Assembly: GCF_004341165.1 (NCBI RefSeq)
Contig: NZ_SLZR01000008.1
Coordinates: forward strand, 124,001-188,000
Direction of reading: 5' to 3'
From: Reinekea marinisedimentorum
GTDB lineage: Bacteria > Pseudomonadota > Gammaproteobacteria > Pseudomonadales > Natronospirillaceae
DNA: 64,000 nt
Shown here: positions 51,400 to 59,073 of the stretch, in pieces
Numbering within the stretch: position 1 is the stretch's first letter
How the letters are laid out: each line of letters begins with the position of its first letter
Made by a program: the position numbers and the translations under genes
Notes under the pieces: model-generated
What the model was told of the DNA's origin: nothing
The model's database searches: none
Seen by the model: the letters and a program-made list of their open reading frames with translations, nothing else

Positions 51400-53072
51400 G
51401 AGCAGGTGACCTCGCCATTTGCTGAAACGCGCCAGTGGCGGTTGAACTGATCGGCGGCAATCTGCTTATGGCTGATCCAGACAGACGTTTTCGCCTCCGT
51501 CAGGTTCAGCATCAAGTCCAGTACGCTGGCCTGTTCATCTTCTGAAATATGCGCCAGTGGTTCATCCAGCAGAACAATGGGTAAATCGAACAGCACCAGC
51601 CGGGTCAGCGCAAAGCGCTGTTTCTGGCCGCCGGAAAGCGGAGGGAAATCGCCCAGCCGGGTGTGGATGCCCTGTGGCTGTGTACTCAGCCATTCGCTCA
51701 GGCCCACCTTTTCGATGGCGTCGATAACGTCATCGTCATTGAACTGACCCAGGCCGATGTTTTCAGCCACGCTTCCGGCCATCAGTGCCGGGCTTTGACC
51801 AAGGTACAGGATGCGGTTTCTGATAAGCGTCAGGTCTGCAACCGGCTGGCCGTTCAGTTCGATGCTTTCAGCGCTCAGCTCGCGCAAGCCTGCCAGTACA
51901 TCGAGCAGAACGGTTTTGCCAGAGCCGGATTCGCCACTGAGCAGTATGCGGTCGCCGTCGTTGATCTTGAGTTCAGCGATGCTGAGCAGCTGTCTGTCTG
52001 TACTGCTGACAAGGCCCTGCACGCTGGCCCGGCAGATTTGAAGATTGGTAAACGTCTCAGTCGGAGTGTTTTCGCGTACAACCGGCTCGGCAGTTAATAC
52101 CTGTTGCCAGGATTCAGCACCGGCGACGGCTTCCGCCTTAACATGATAAAGCCGGCCAAGCTGTTTCAGCTCTGCGAAGAATGCCGGCGCAATCAGCAGT
52201 ATGAACAGGCCGCTGCCCAGGCTGGGGCCATGTTGCCAGAAGCCGATATTGATCTCGCCAAGCAAGCTGAAGCCGATAAATACCGCCAGCAGGGCCATGG
52301 ATACGGTGGAGAAGAAATCGAGCACCGAAGAAGACAGAAATGCCACCCGAACGACATCGGCCAGGCGCTTGTTCAGCTCGATGCTGGAAAGTTCAAAGCG
52401 CTCAAGCTGAGCCTGCTGCTTATTGAACAGGCGTACCGTCGATTGACCGGCAATGCGGTCAGCAAAGAATTGGCCGAGATGATTCAGTACCCGAATATGG
52501 CGGTTGTGCATCTTTGCTGCACCTACGCCGACCAGCCACATAAACATTGGAATCAGTGGCAGGGTGATGAACAGGATCAGCGCGGCCAGCCAGCTGATCG
52601 GAGTGATAATGACTAAAACAAACACAGGCATAAGGCCGATGAGCATCTTCTGAACTTCAAATTCCAGAATGTATTGCTCAATGGCCGGCAGGTGGCGGAA
52701 CAGAATGTCCTGCCAGGCTGCCTGGGGTTTGCTGCGAATCAGCGCCCAGCGCTTTTCACTCAGCTGAAACAGGAATTTGGCGTAAAACAGCCGGTTAAGT
52801 TTCAGCCCGGCACGGGTTCGCAAGCGGGTATGAAGCAGGCGGAAGCCGATAAACAGCGAAACGGTCACAGCCGCCTTTAAAAAAGGATAGGGCGGCTCCG
52901 TACCATCGAGCCAGCTTTCCAGCCAGTAAGAGGTTATATAGAACCAGTACCAGAGTGACATGGATGACAATGCCGAAAAGGCAGTCAGGCCCAGCTGGCT
53001 GGTTCGCAGTGGTTTTCTCAGAAATGAAAAGGCCGACAACGCAGTTGCCGGCCTGGATTTACGTGATCGCAA
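51396..53072 (-). CDS. cydD: Cytochrome bd assembly ABC exporter subunit CydD
   Basis: A 558-residue half transporter (E. coli 588) with six membrane helices, Walker A LSGESGSGKTVLLDVL, signature LSGGQKQRFALTRLVL and Walker B PIVLLDEPLAHI. It forms a heterodimer with CydC. The start is TTG, three bases after the cydX stop, with the sequence ACGAGAACTGATT upstream serving as a modest ribosome site; the first downstream ATG would remove part of the first helix region. Confidence 0.93.
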   Translation of the reverse strand: MRSRKSRPATALSAFSFLRKPLRTSQLGLTAFSALSSMSLWYWFYITSYWLESWLDGTEPPYPFLKAAVTVSLFIGFRLLHTRLRTRAGLKLNRLFYAKFLFQLSEKRWALIRSKPQAAWQDILFRHLPAIEQYILEFEVQKMLIGLMPVFVLVIITPISWLAALILFITLPLIPMFMWLVGVGAAKMHNRHIRVLNHLGQFFADRIAGQSTVRLFNKQQAQLERFELSSIELNKRLADVVRVAFLSSSVLDFFSTVSMALLAVFIGFSLLGEINIGFWQHGPSLGSGLFILLIAPAFFAELKQLGRLYHVKAEAVAGAESWQQVLTAEPVVRENTPTETFTNLQICRASVQGLVSSTDRQLLSIAELKINDGDRILLSGESGSGKTVLLDVLAGLRELSAESIELNGQPVADLTLIRNRILYLGQSPALMAGSVAENIGLGQFNDDDVIDAIEKVGLSEWLSTQPQGIHTRLGDFPPLSGGQKQRFALTRLVLFDLPIVLLDEPLAHISEDEQASVLDLMLNLTEAKTSVWISHKQIAADQFNRHWRVSANGEVTCS

Positions 53073-53075
53073 AAA

Positions 53076-53195
53076 TCAGTTCTCGTTTTGGTCCAGTTCG
53101 CGGTCCAGATTTTCGGTCGATTCAAGCCACAGGGCATTAATAATGCCGAAGCTGCAGGCCAGTAATACACCGAGTATCCAAGTGAAGTACCACAT
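53076..53195 (-). CDS. cydX: Cytochrome bd small subunit CydX
   Basis: A 39-residue protein, MWYFTWILGVLLACSFGIIN followed by ALWLESTENLDRELDQNEN. A single membrane helix beginning MWYFxWILG and an acidic tail with the conserved Glu are the CydX (YbgT) signature. CydX stabilises the heme centres of CydAB. It lies between cydB (17 bases away) and cydD (three bases away). Confidence 0.95.
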   Translation of the reverse strand: MWYFTWILGVLLACSFGIINALWLESTENLDRELDQNEN

Positions 53196-53212
53196 AGGTT
53201 TATGCTCCTGTA

Positions 53213-54355
53213 TTAGTAAATAGCGTGACTGCTTCCGTCTTCAACATCTTTGTGAGTGATGCGGCCGCGCATTACCCAGAAACTCCAAGACGTATAGCCC
53301 AGAATGGTTGGCACGAAAATGGCCGCCACATAGAACATAATGTTCAGAGTGAGCTGGCTACTCGAAGCATCCCAAATGGTTAGTGAGAAACTTGGATTCA
53401 GAGAGTTAGGCATTAAGAACGGAAACATTGCAAAACCTGCCGTTAGGATAATGCCTGCTATCGTCAATGATGTCATAACAAAAGCCCAGCCGGATCGACC
53501 AACTTTACCGAGCAGAGCTGCTGCGACTGGTGCTGCCAAACCAATGACCGGAGCAATAATCATCCACGGGTACATAGCGTAATTTGCTAGCCAGCCCTTA
53601 TTGGTTGTTGCAACCTCTTTCAGCAGTGGGTTAGAGGGCGCATCACCAACGACCGTACTGATTATGGAATAACCATCGATGCCGAAACTTACCCAAATAC
53701 CTGCCAAACCAAACAGTACGAAGGTTGCTAAGCCAAGGATAAATGCTAAATCAGTTGCGCGTTTGCGAATAATGTCGTCTGTTTTCAATTGCAACCAAAC
53801 AGAAGCATGCAGCAATAACATCGCTACGCTGACCAGCCCAGTCAGGATTGCGAATGGGTTTAACAGTGCAAAAAAACCACCCGTGTAGGTTGCTTTAATA
53901 TAGTCGTCAAAAGTATATGGGACACCGAGCAGCAGATTGCCAAACGCCACACCGAAAACGAGACAAGGAACAAATCCGCTGGCGAAAATCGCCCAGTCCC
54001 ATGCTGTGCGCCAGCGAGGGTCGGAAAGCTTGCTGCGATAATCGAATCCCAGAGGGCGCATCCAAAGAGCAATCAGAACTAAGCCCAAGGCCATATAGAA
54101 GCCTGAGAAAGCCGTTGCATATATTAATGGGAAAGCCGCGAAAATAGCACCGCCAGCGGTAATGAACCAAACTTGGTTGCCGTCCCAGTGAGGGCCAACC
54201 GTGTTAATCATGATTCGTCGTTCTTTATCGTTTTTACCGACGAGGGTAAGCAGGGCGCCTACACCCAAGTCAAAACCATCTGCGATGGCAAATGCAATCA
54301 ACAGAACCCCAATGAGCACCCACCAGATGAGGCGGAGAATTTCATAATCAAGCAT
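53213..54355 (-). CDS. cydB: Cytochrome bd quinol oxidase subunit II, CydB
   Basis: A 380-residue protein (E. coli 379) with eight to nine membrane helices. It begins MLDYEILRLIWWVLIGVLLI and has the conserved AIADGFDLGVGAL and GPHWDGNQVWFI. CydB supports the CydA heme subunit. It overlaps the cydA stop by one base. Confidence 0.97.
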   Translation of the reverse strand: MLDYEILRLIWWVLIGVLLIAFAIADGFDLGVGALLTLVGKNDKERRIMINTVGPHWDGNQVWFITAGGAIFAAFPLIYATAFSGFYMALGLVLIALWMRPLGFDYRSKLSDPRWRTAWDWAIFASGFVPCLVFGVAFGNLLLGVPYTFDDYIKATYTGGFFALLNPFAILTGLVSVAMLLLHASVWLQLKTDDIIRKRATDLAFILGLATFVLFGLAGIWVSFGIDGYSIISTVVGDAPSNPLLKEVATTNKGWLANYAMYPWMIIAPVIGLAAPVAAALLGKVGRSGWAFVMTSLTIAGIILTAGFAMFPFLMPNSLNPSFSLTIWDASSSQLTLNIMFYVAAIFVPTILGYTSWSFWVMRGRITHKDVEDGSSHAIY

Positions 54356-55923
54356 TAGTTCGCCTCCTGTGGCAGTTCAAGAGAATCAGTCTGAGCGTTG
54401 TCTTCCGAGCTTTCACCCGGGCCTTTTTTAGCAAACTTAATCATCAGATACATCGCTGCAATCAACATGACAGTGTAGAACAGCGTCATGGCAATTAGAG
54501 AAATGACCACATCAGAAACGGCCAGATTCGAAACTGCTGTGTGTAGTGGCAGAATTTCTGCAATCGCCCATGGTTGACGCCCGTATTCGGCTACGAACCA
54601 GCCAGCTTCACAGGCAATCCACGGCAGTGGCAGGGAAAACAGGGTCGCCTTCAGGAACCAGGTCGGTTTGGTAATGCGGTGTTTGGCACTGATCCAGAAT
54701 GCATAAGCAAACATCGCCAACATCAGGAAGCCGCAGCCAACCATGATCCGGAAGCTCCAGAACAGTGGACCAACAGGTGGAATGCTGTAATCTGCAGCCA
54801 TGTCTAAAGCCTGCTCGCTGGGGTTTTCCATGTTCGTTGTGAACGGCTCCAGCAGGAAGGCATAGCCCAGGTGACCAACATGCTCTTCAAACAATTCGGT
54901 TTCAGCTGCCGTGGCTTCATCGTTACGGACATCATCCAGCAGGTTATAGGCTATCAGTCCGCTTTCGATCTTTTCACGCGCTTCGGCTTTCAGGTCTTTC
55001 AGGCCGGTCACTTCTTCAGTGAATGAACGGGTGGCGATAATGCCCATCATCCATGGAATCTTAATCGCCATATCGGTACGTTCTTCACTGGAGTTTGGCA
55101 GGCCGACAACAGTGAAAGATGTTGGTGGCTCATGGGTTTCCCATTCCGATTCAATGGCTGCCAGCTTAACTCTCTGTACGTCGCCCAGCTCGTAGCCGCT
55201 TTCGTCACCCAGTACGATTACTGAGAGGACCGATGCAAAGCCGAACGCCGCTGCAATAGCGAAAGAGCGACGGGCAAACGCCACGTTCTTGTTTTTCAGC
55301 AGATAGTAAGAAGAGATCGCAAGTACAAACACAGCAGCCGTGGTGTAGCCGGCCGATACAGTGTGTACAAACTTAACCTGAGCAACAGGGTTGAAGATAA
55401 GCTCGGCAAAGCTGGTCATCTCCATACGCATGGTATCAACGTTCAGGGTTGAACCAACCGGGTGCTGCATCCAGCCGTTGGCGATCAGAATCCACAGCGC
55501 GGAAAGGTTACTGCCCAATGCAACCAGCCAGGTTACGATCAGGTGTTTTACCTGTGACAGTTTATCCCAGCCGAAGAAGAACAGACCAACCATGGTGGAT
55601 TCCAGGAAGAAGGCCATCAAACCTTCAATGGCCAGCGGCGCACCGAAGATATCACCCACGTAATGTGAGTAATAAGACCAGTTCATACCAAACTGGAACT
55701 CCATGGTCAGGCCGGTGGCAACACCGATGGCGAAGTTAATACCAAACAACTTACCCCAGAATTTAACCATGTCTTTGTAGACTTGTTTCTGGGTTATAAC
55801 ATACACCGATTCCATGATCGCCAGCATGAAGGTCATGCCAAGCGTCAACGGTACGAATATGAAGTGGTACATGGCCGTCAGTGCAAACTGTAGCCTGGAG
55901 AGTTCGAGCAGCGTGTCAGACAT
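54355..55923 (-). CDS. cydA: Cytochrome bd quinol oxidase subunit I, CydA
   Basis: A 522-residue protein, exactly the E. coli length, thus of the long Q-loop type. Heme b595/d ligand His is in TAMYHFIFVPLT, GRQPW in GWFVAEYGRQPWAI, and NGWMQHPVG follows the fourth helix. It oxidises ubiquinol and reduces O2 with high affinity at low oxygen. ATG 55923 is chosen, since GGGAG lies just upstream and MSDTLLELSRLQFALTAMYH is the family N-terminus. It heads cydABXDC. Confidence 0.97.
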   Translation of the reverse strand: MSDTLLELSRLQFALTAMYHFIFVPLTLGMTFMLAIMESVYVITQKQVYKDMVKFWGKLFGINFAIGVATGLTMEFQFGMNWSYYSHYVGDIFGAPLAIEGLMAFFLESTMVGLFFFGWDKLSQVKHLIVTWLVALGSNLSALWILIANGWMQHPVGSTLNVDTMRMEMTSFAELIFNPVAQVKFVHTVSAGYTTAAVFVLAISSYYLLKNKNVAFARRSFAIAAAFGFASVLSVIVLGDESGYELGDVQRVKLAAIESEWETHEPPTSFTVVGLPNSSEERTDMAIKIPWMMGIIATRSFTEEVTGLKDLKAEAREKIESGLIAYNLLDDVRNDEATAAETELFEEHVGHLGYAFLLEPFTTNMENPSEQALDMAADYSIPPVGPLFWSFRIMVGCGFLMLAMFAYAFWISAKHRITKPTWFLKATLFSLPLPWIACEAGWFVAEYGRQPWAIAEILPLHTAVSNLAVSDVVISLIAMTLFYTVMLIAAMYLMIKFAKKGPGESSEDNAQTDSLELPQEAN

Positions 55924-55968
55924 GGGTGCTCCCGGGTAGTGAGTGAATAAACTGTTGTTATAAACTGC

Positions 55969-55995
55969 AACTGCCCGTCTTCGGCACGGGCAGTT
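55969..55995 (-). terminator. Hairpin in the cydA leader
   Basis: AACTGCCCGT and ACGGGCAGTT form a perfect 10-bp stem with a 7-base loop, 46 bases upstream of cydA and 55 bases past the end of the flavoprotein gene on the same strand. No T-run follows. It may end the upstream transcript or be part of the cydA 5' leader. Confidence 0.5.
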
Positions 55996-56001
55996 CAAAT
56001 A

Positions 56002-56007
56002 ATTATA
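56002..56007 (-). promoter_or_regulatory. Possible -10 of the cydA promoter
   Basis: On the minus strand TATAAT lies in an AT-rich stretch 79 bases upstream of the cydA ATG. No good -35 is seen at 17 bases (ATACGT), as expected for an activator-dependent promoter. I see no FNR box in the same gap. If used, the hairpin at 55969-55995 would be in the leader. Confidence 0.35.
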
Positions 56008-56049
56008 TTAAGTTTTTTAAATATACGTATGTGGCGGTGAAATAGTATC

Positions 56050-57741
56050 CTACTTATGTACCTTTTCAATTTTGCGAAGGTCTTCAATCGTAGGTTCGAT
56101 CAGCCATTCTTTACCTTTCAGCATGGCTGACCAGTAGATTTCCGGCAGCATCCGTTCTTTCAGGAACCAGGCCGCCCGACTCGGGGCTGTGCCGTCAATA
56201 AGCCATTTCGGAAAGCTGGGCAGTAATTTGCCACCATAGCCAAATTCAGCGAGGATTATTTTGCCCCGCTCGACCGTCAGCGGGCACGAACCATACCCGT
56301 TGTATTGTGACATTTCCATACTATTTTTAAGATTTGCAATCAGGTTGTGTGCAACCACCGGAGCCTGCATTCGCGCGGCTGCAGCGGTTTTTGCATTGGG
56401 TGCATTCATGACGTCGCCAAGTGACCAGATGTTCGGGTAACGGACGTGTTGCAGCGTATATTTGTCTACATCAACCCAGCCGTTTTCATCCACCAGCGGG
56501 CTGCTGCGAATGAAGTCTGGCGCCGTTTGTGGCGGGCAAACGTGCAGCATGTCGAACGGTACCTCGACCAGCTGTTCTGCCGCGTCGTCGCCCAGCTGTT
56601 TGAAGTAGGCCAGCTGCTCTTTGCCGTTGACCTTCACCAGCTGGTGGCGAAAGTTCAGTGAGATGTTGTAGCGCTGAACGTACTCCATCAGCGCTGGTAC
56701 ATAGTCTTCAATGCCAAACAGTACCGGCCCGGCGTTGTAAAAGGAGACATCGATATCCTTTAACAGGTTGTGACGCAGCCAGTGGTCCGCAGAGAGGTAC
56801 ATCGCCTTCTGAGGCGCGCCGGCGCACTTGATCGGCATGGGTGGCTGAGTGAAAACCGCCTTGCCTTTTTTCAGCCTTTGCACCAGGTCCCAGGTGTAGG
56901 GGGCCAGGTCAAAGCGATAGTTCGAAGTGACACCGTTCTTGCCGAGCGTATCGGGCAGGCCTTCAATGGCATCCCAATCGAGCTTGATGCCAGCCGCGAC
57001 AATCAGTTGGCGGTAGCCGAGCGGTCTGCAGCCCTCGAGTAAAAGTTGATTCTGCTCCGGCAGAAACTGCGCAACGGCTGATTTGATCCACTCTGCACCG
57101 GCGGGAATTAAACCGCCCATTGGCCGCACGGTCTTTTCTGGCGTGAATATACCGGCACCCACTAGTGTCCAGCCGGGCTGATAGTAGTGAACATCCGCCG
57201 GTTCAATGATACCAATCTTTAAATCGCGCTCGCGAATCAACAGACTGGCGGCTGCTGCAATACCTGCGGCACCGCCGCCTACTACCAGTACGTCGTACAT
57301 CGGCACAGGCTCTGTGCTGCTCTGGCTGTGCTTAATTCTGTTTTCTAGGCCGGAAAAGTCAAAGCCGGTGTGTTCTGCACTGCGGTTAATATCTTCAAAG
57401 CTGACACCCGCTGCCGATTGGCTTAAAGCCCACAGGGTTAGCGAGCGCATGCCGGTGCGGCAATAAGCGTGGGCCGGCAGCGGATGGTTGTTAAGCAGCA
57501 GGCCAAACTCTTTGCCTTCGCCGTCGGTTACAGCGCCGGCTTTGACGGGCAGGTAAAAAGCAGCGATGCCGTGTTTTTCTGCCTGGCGCTTGATCTCTTC
57601 AAAGTTCGGTTGGTCCGGGCCTTCGCCATCGGGACGATTGACGATCAGGGTTTTTACCCCACGTTCTGAAAGCTGCTTCAGGTCGTCTGAGGATATTTGA
57701 CCGGAGATGGTGAGGTCATTGCTGATAGTCTGATAATCCAT
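56050..57741 (-). CDS. Fusion: phosphatase-like (DUF442/BLH) domain + type II sulfide:quinone oxidoreductase
   Basis: A 563-residue fusion protein. Residues 1-110 are a DSP-phosphatase/beta-lactamase-hydrolase-like domain with P-loop AYCRTGMRS (Cys94), as in TIGR01244 sulfur-transfer-like domains. From 148 a flavoprotein follows: FAD motif VLVVGGGAAGIAAA, HYYQPGWTLVGAG, IKCAGAPQK with Cys306, LGDVMNAPNAKTAAA, and YGSCPLT with Cys486. Cys306 and Cys486 correspond to the redox cysteines of human SQOR (Cys201, Cys379), so sulfide oxidation to persulfide with electrons to quinone is likely; the fused domain may take the persulfide sulfur. It is placed just upstream of the quinol-oxidase operon cydABXDC. 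Confidence 0.85.
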   Translation of the reverse strand: MDYQTISNDLTISGQISSDDLKQLSERGVKTLIVNRPDGEGPDQPNFEEIKRQAEKHGIAAFYLPVKAGAVTDGEGKEFGLLLNNHPLPAHAYCRTGMRSLTLWALSQSAAGVSFEDINRSAEHTGFDFSGLENRIKHSQSSTEPVPMYDVLVVGGGAAGIAAAASLLIRERDLKIGIIEPADVHYYQPGWTLVGAGIFTPEKTVRPMGGLIPAGAEWIKSAVAQFLPEQNQLLLEGCRPLGYRQLIVAAGIKLDWDAIEGLPDTLGKNGVTSNYRFDLAPYTWDLVQRLKKGKAVFTQPPMPIKCAGAPQKAMYLSADHWLRHNLLKDIDVSFYNAGPVLFGIEDYVPALMEYVQRYNISLNFRHQLVKVNGKEQLAYFKQLGDDAAEQLVEVPFDMLHVCPPQTAPDFIRSSPLVDENGWVDVDKYTLQHVRYPNIWSLGDVMNAPNAKTAAAARMQAPVVAHNLIANLKNSMEMSQYNGYGSCPLTVERGKIILAEFGYGGKLLPSFPKWLIDGTAPSRAAWFLKERMLPEIYWSAMLKGKEWLIEPTIEDLRKIEKVHK

Positions 57742-57903
57742 AGTATGCCTCTGCGTATTTTTATATGAGTAAACTCTAATTTACATGCAGAGAAGATTAG
57801 CAGAAGAACTGAAAAGGCACAGAGTTAATGGTTAAAAATTATGCAAAGGAAATATCGGTTGTGCAGGCAGGCAGCTATGGCTGATTTTTAAGGGCCAGAA
57901 ATG

Positions 57904-57929
57904 AAAAAGGCGTACCCAACGGGTACGCC
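57904..57929 (-). terminator. Rho-independent terminator of the tRNA-Asn operon
   Basis: Read on the minus strand, GGCGTACCC and GGGTACGCC form a 9-bp stem (57909-57929) followed by TTTTTC. It lies 24 bases past the 3' end of the second tRNA-Asn. Confidence 0.85.
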
Positions 57930-57952
57930 TTTCGCATGCATCTTACAGAAGA

Positions 57953-58028
57953 TGGCTCCTCGAGCTGGACTCGAACCAGCGACCAATAGATTAACAGTCT
58001 ACTGCTCTACCAACTGAGCTATCGAGGA
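57953..58028 (-). tRNA. tRNA-Asn (GTT), second in the operon
   Basis: A 76-nt cloverleaf on the minus strand with encoded CCA. Acceptor TCCTCGA pairs with TCGAGGA; the anticodon loop CTGTTAA gives GTT. Identical to the gene at 58086-58161. Confidence 0.96.
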
Positions 58029-58085
58029 ATAGTTGGTATATATATGCTGCCTGCAAAACTAATTGAAACAACATAATAAAATAAG

Positions 58086-58161
58086 TGGCTCCTCGAGCTG
58101 GACTCGAACCAGCGACCAATAGATTAACAGTCTACTGCTCTACCAACTGAGCTATCGAGGA
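58086..58161 (-). tRNA. tRNA-Asn (GTT), first in the operon
   Basis: Identical to the copy at 57953-58028; the 57-base spacer between them has no other feature. It is closest to the promoter at 58175-58202. Confidence 0.96.
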
Positions 58162-58174
58162 ACAACGGGGGCGT

Positions 58175-58202
58175 ATTTTAGTGACAGCGGCTAAAGTGTC
58201 AA
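58175..58202 (-). promoter_or_regulatory. Promoter of the tRNA-Asn operon
   Basis: On the minus strand: -35 TTGACA (perfect), 16-base spacer, -10 TAAAAT, then ACGCCCCCG as GC-rich discriminator. The same design as the other two tRNA promoters in the window. Confidence 0.75.
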
Positions 58203-58346
58203 TACCTAATTGATTGTTTTTTTTGGGTTTTTTTAAAATTGTCTTTAACGGGTCTTTTTTACCTGCATCGGTTTTGCACATCCGGCACTGTTTTTGCTGT
58301 CTTAGAATTTGTGGATTATTAACGTCAATTTTTTGAGAGGTTTGCG

Positions 58347-58886
58347 ATGGTGACTCTGGAAATGGTCGATGCAGGTGTCAAAATCGCCACGGGCATGTTG
58401 GTCAGTGGGATGTTCTTTTTATTCTATCTGAAGCGGCACAGTTCTTTGGATAGTCGCAGAGATGCAGAGATTCAGCGCCGGCGAGAGCTGTTTGAGCAGG
58501 TTGCGGCCAATGTTGGCCGCGTACACTACGTTTATCAGCAGTATCTGGCGCTGGCAACTGAGTTCACGCGCTATGGTCAGCACTGGCCGCGTGCGCGCCG
58601 TGATGAGCTGGCGCGGGTTGGTGATGAGCTGGCCAATGTGTTTCACGATCTGACCGAGGCAGAAAGCACGCTGCTGCTGTTGGGTGAAAAACGCCTGGAG
58701 CGTTCATTACGCATCTATGGCGCCAAGATTGTGAACCTGCGGCGTCAAATTTACGCCGAAAAGCAACAGCTGTCCGGTGAAGAGATTCACCTGCTGGACG
58801 ACATCAAAAAAGAAATCTCGCAGTTAAAAGAAGGTTTCTTCGATGCGCTGAGTATGCGTTACATGCCAAAAAAGGCGACTAACTGA
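58347..58886 (+). CDS. Unknown membrane-anchored helical protein
   Basis: I do not recognise this 179-residue protein. One N-terminal membrane helix (VKIATGMLVSGMFFLFYLKR, residues 11-30) is followed by about 145 charged, almost fully helical residues with heptad-like spacing and no Cys. GAGAGG lies six bases upstream of ATG. It is translationally coupled (TGATG) to a 34-residue membrane peptide gene. The pair stands between the tRNA-Asn promoter and yheT. Confidence 0.75.
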   Translation: MVTLEMVDAGVKIATGMLVSGMFFLFYLKRHSSLDSRRDAEIQRRRELFEQVAANVGRVHYVYQQYLALATEFTRYGQHWPRARRDELARVGDELANVFHDLTEAESTLLLLGEKRLERSLRIYGAKIVNLRRQIYAEKQQLSGEEIHLLDDIKKEISQLKEGFFDALSMRYMPKKATN

Positions 58887-58990
58887 TGGCGAAACAGCCC
58901 TGTAGATTTTGTCAGCAGGTCCGCTGGGGCGGCCTCATGGTTGCCATTATGATACTGATTGGCTATGGCCTGATGAAGGCCATGGGCTGA
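58886..58990 (+). CDS. Small membrane peptide with CxxC
   Basis: A 34-residue peptide, MAKQPCRFCQQVRWGGLMVA followed by IMILIGYGLMKAMG. A CRFC motif and positive charge come before a single membrane helix. Its ATG overlaps the stop of the preceding gene (TGATG), a sign of real translation. I do not know a family for it; the conserved layout of Cys pair plus helix would fit a small metal- or redox-sensitive partner of the upstream protein. Confidence 0.55.
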   Translation: MAKQPCRFCQQVRWGGLMVAIMILIGYGLMKAMG

Positions 58991-58992
58991 TG

Positions 58993-59059
58993 CCCTGAAA
59001 AAACCGGTTCGGGCAGTGCAATTTCTGAATAAGGTAGTATCATCGCGCCTTTTTCAGGG
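58993..59059. repeat. Separated inverted repeat before yheT
   Basis: CCCTGAAAAA (58993-59002) and TTTTTCAGGG (59050-59059) are perfect 10-bp arms 47 bases apart, together filling most of the gap between the small peptide gene and yheT. Purpose unknown. Confidence 0.45.
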
Positions 59060-59073
59060 TAAGAGGCGTTATT

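Noticed and set aside
55924-56049. FNR/Anr box upstream of cydA
   Set aside because: No TTGAT-N4-ATCAA-like sequence could be found in the gap on either strand, although regulation by oxygen is expected.
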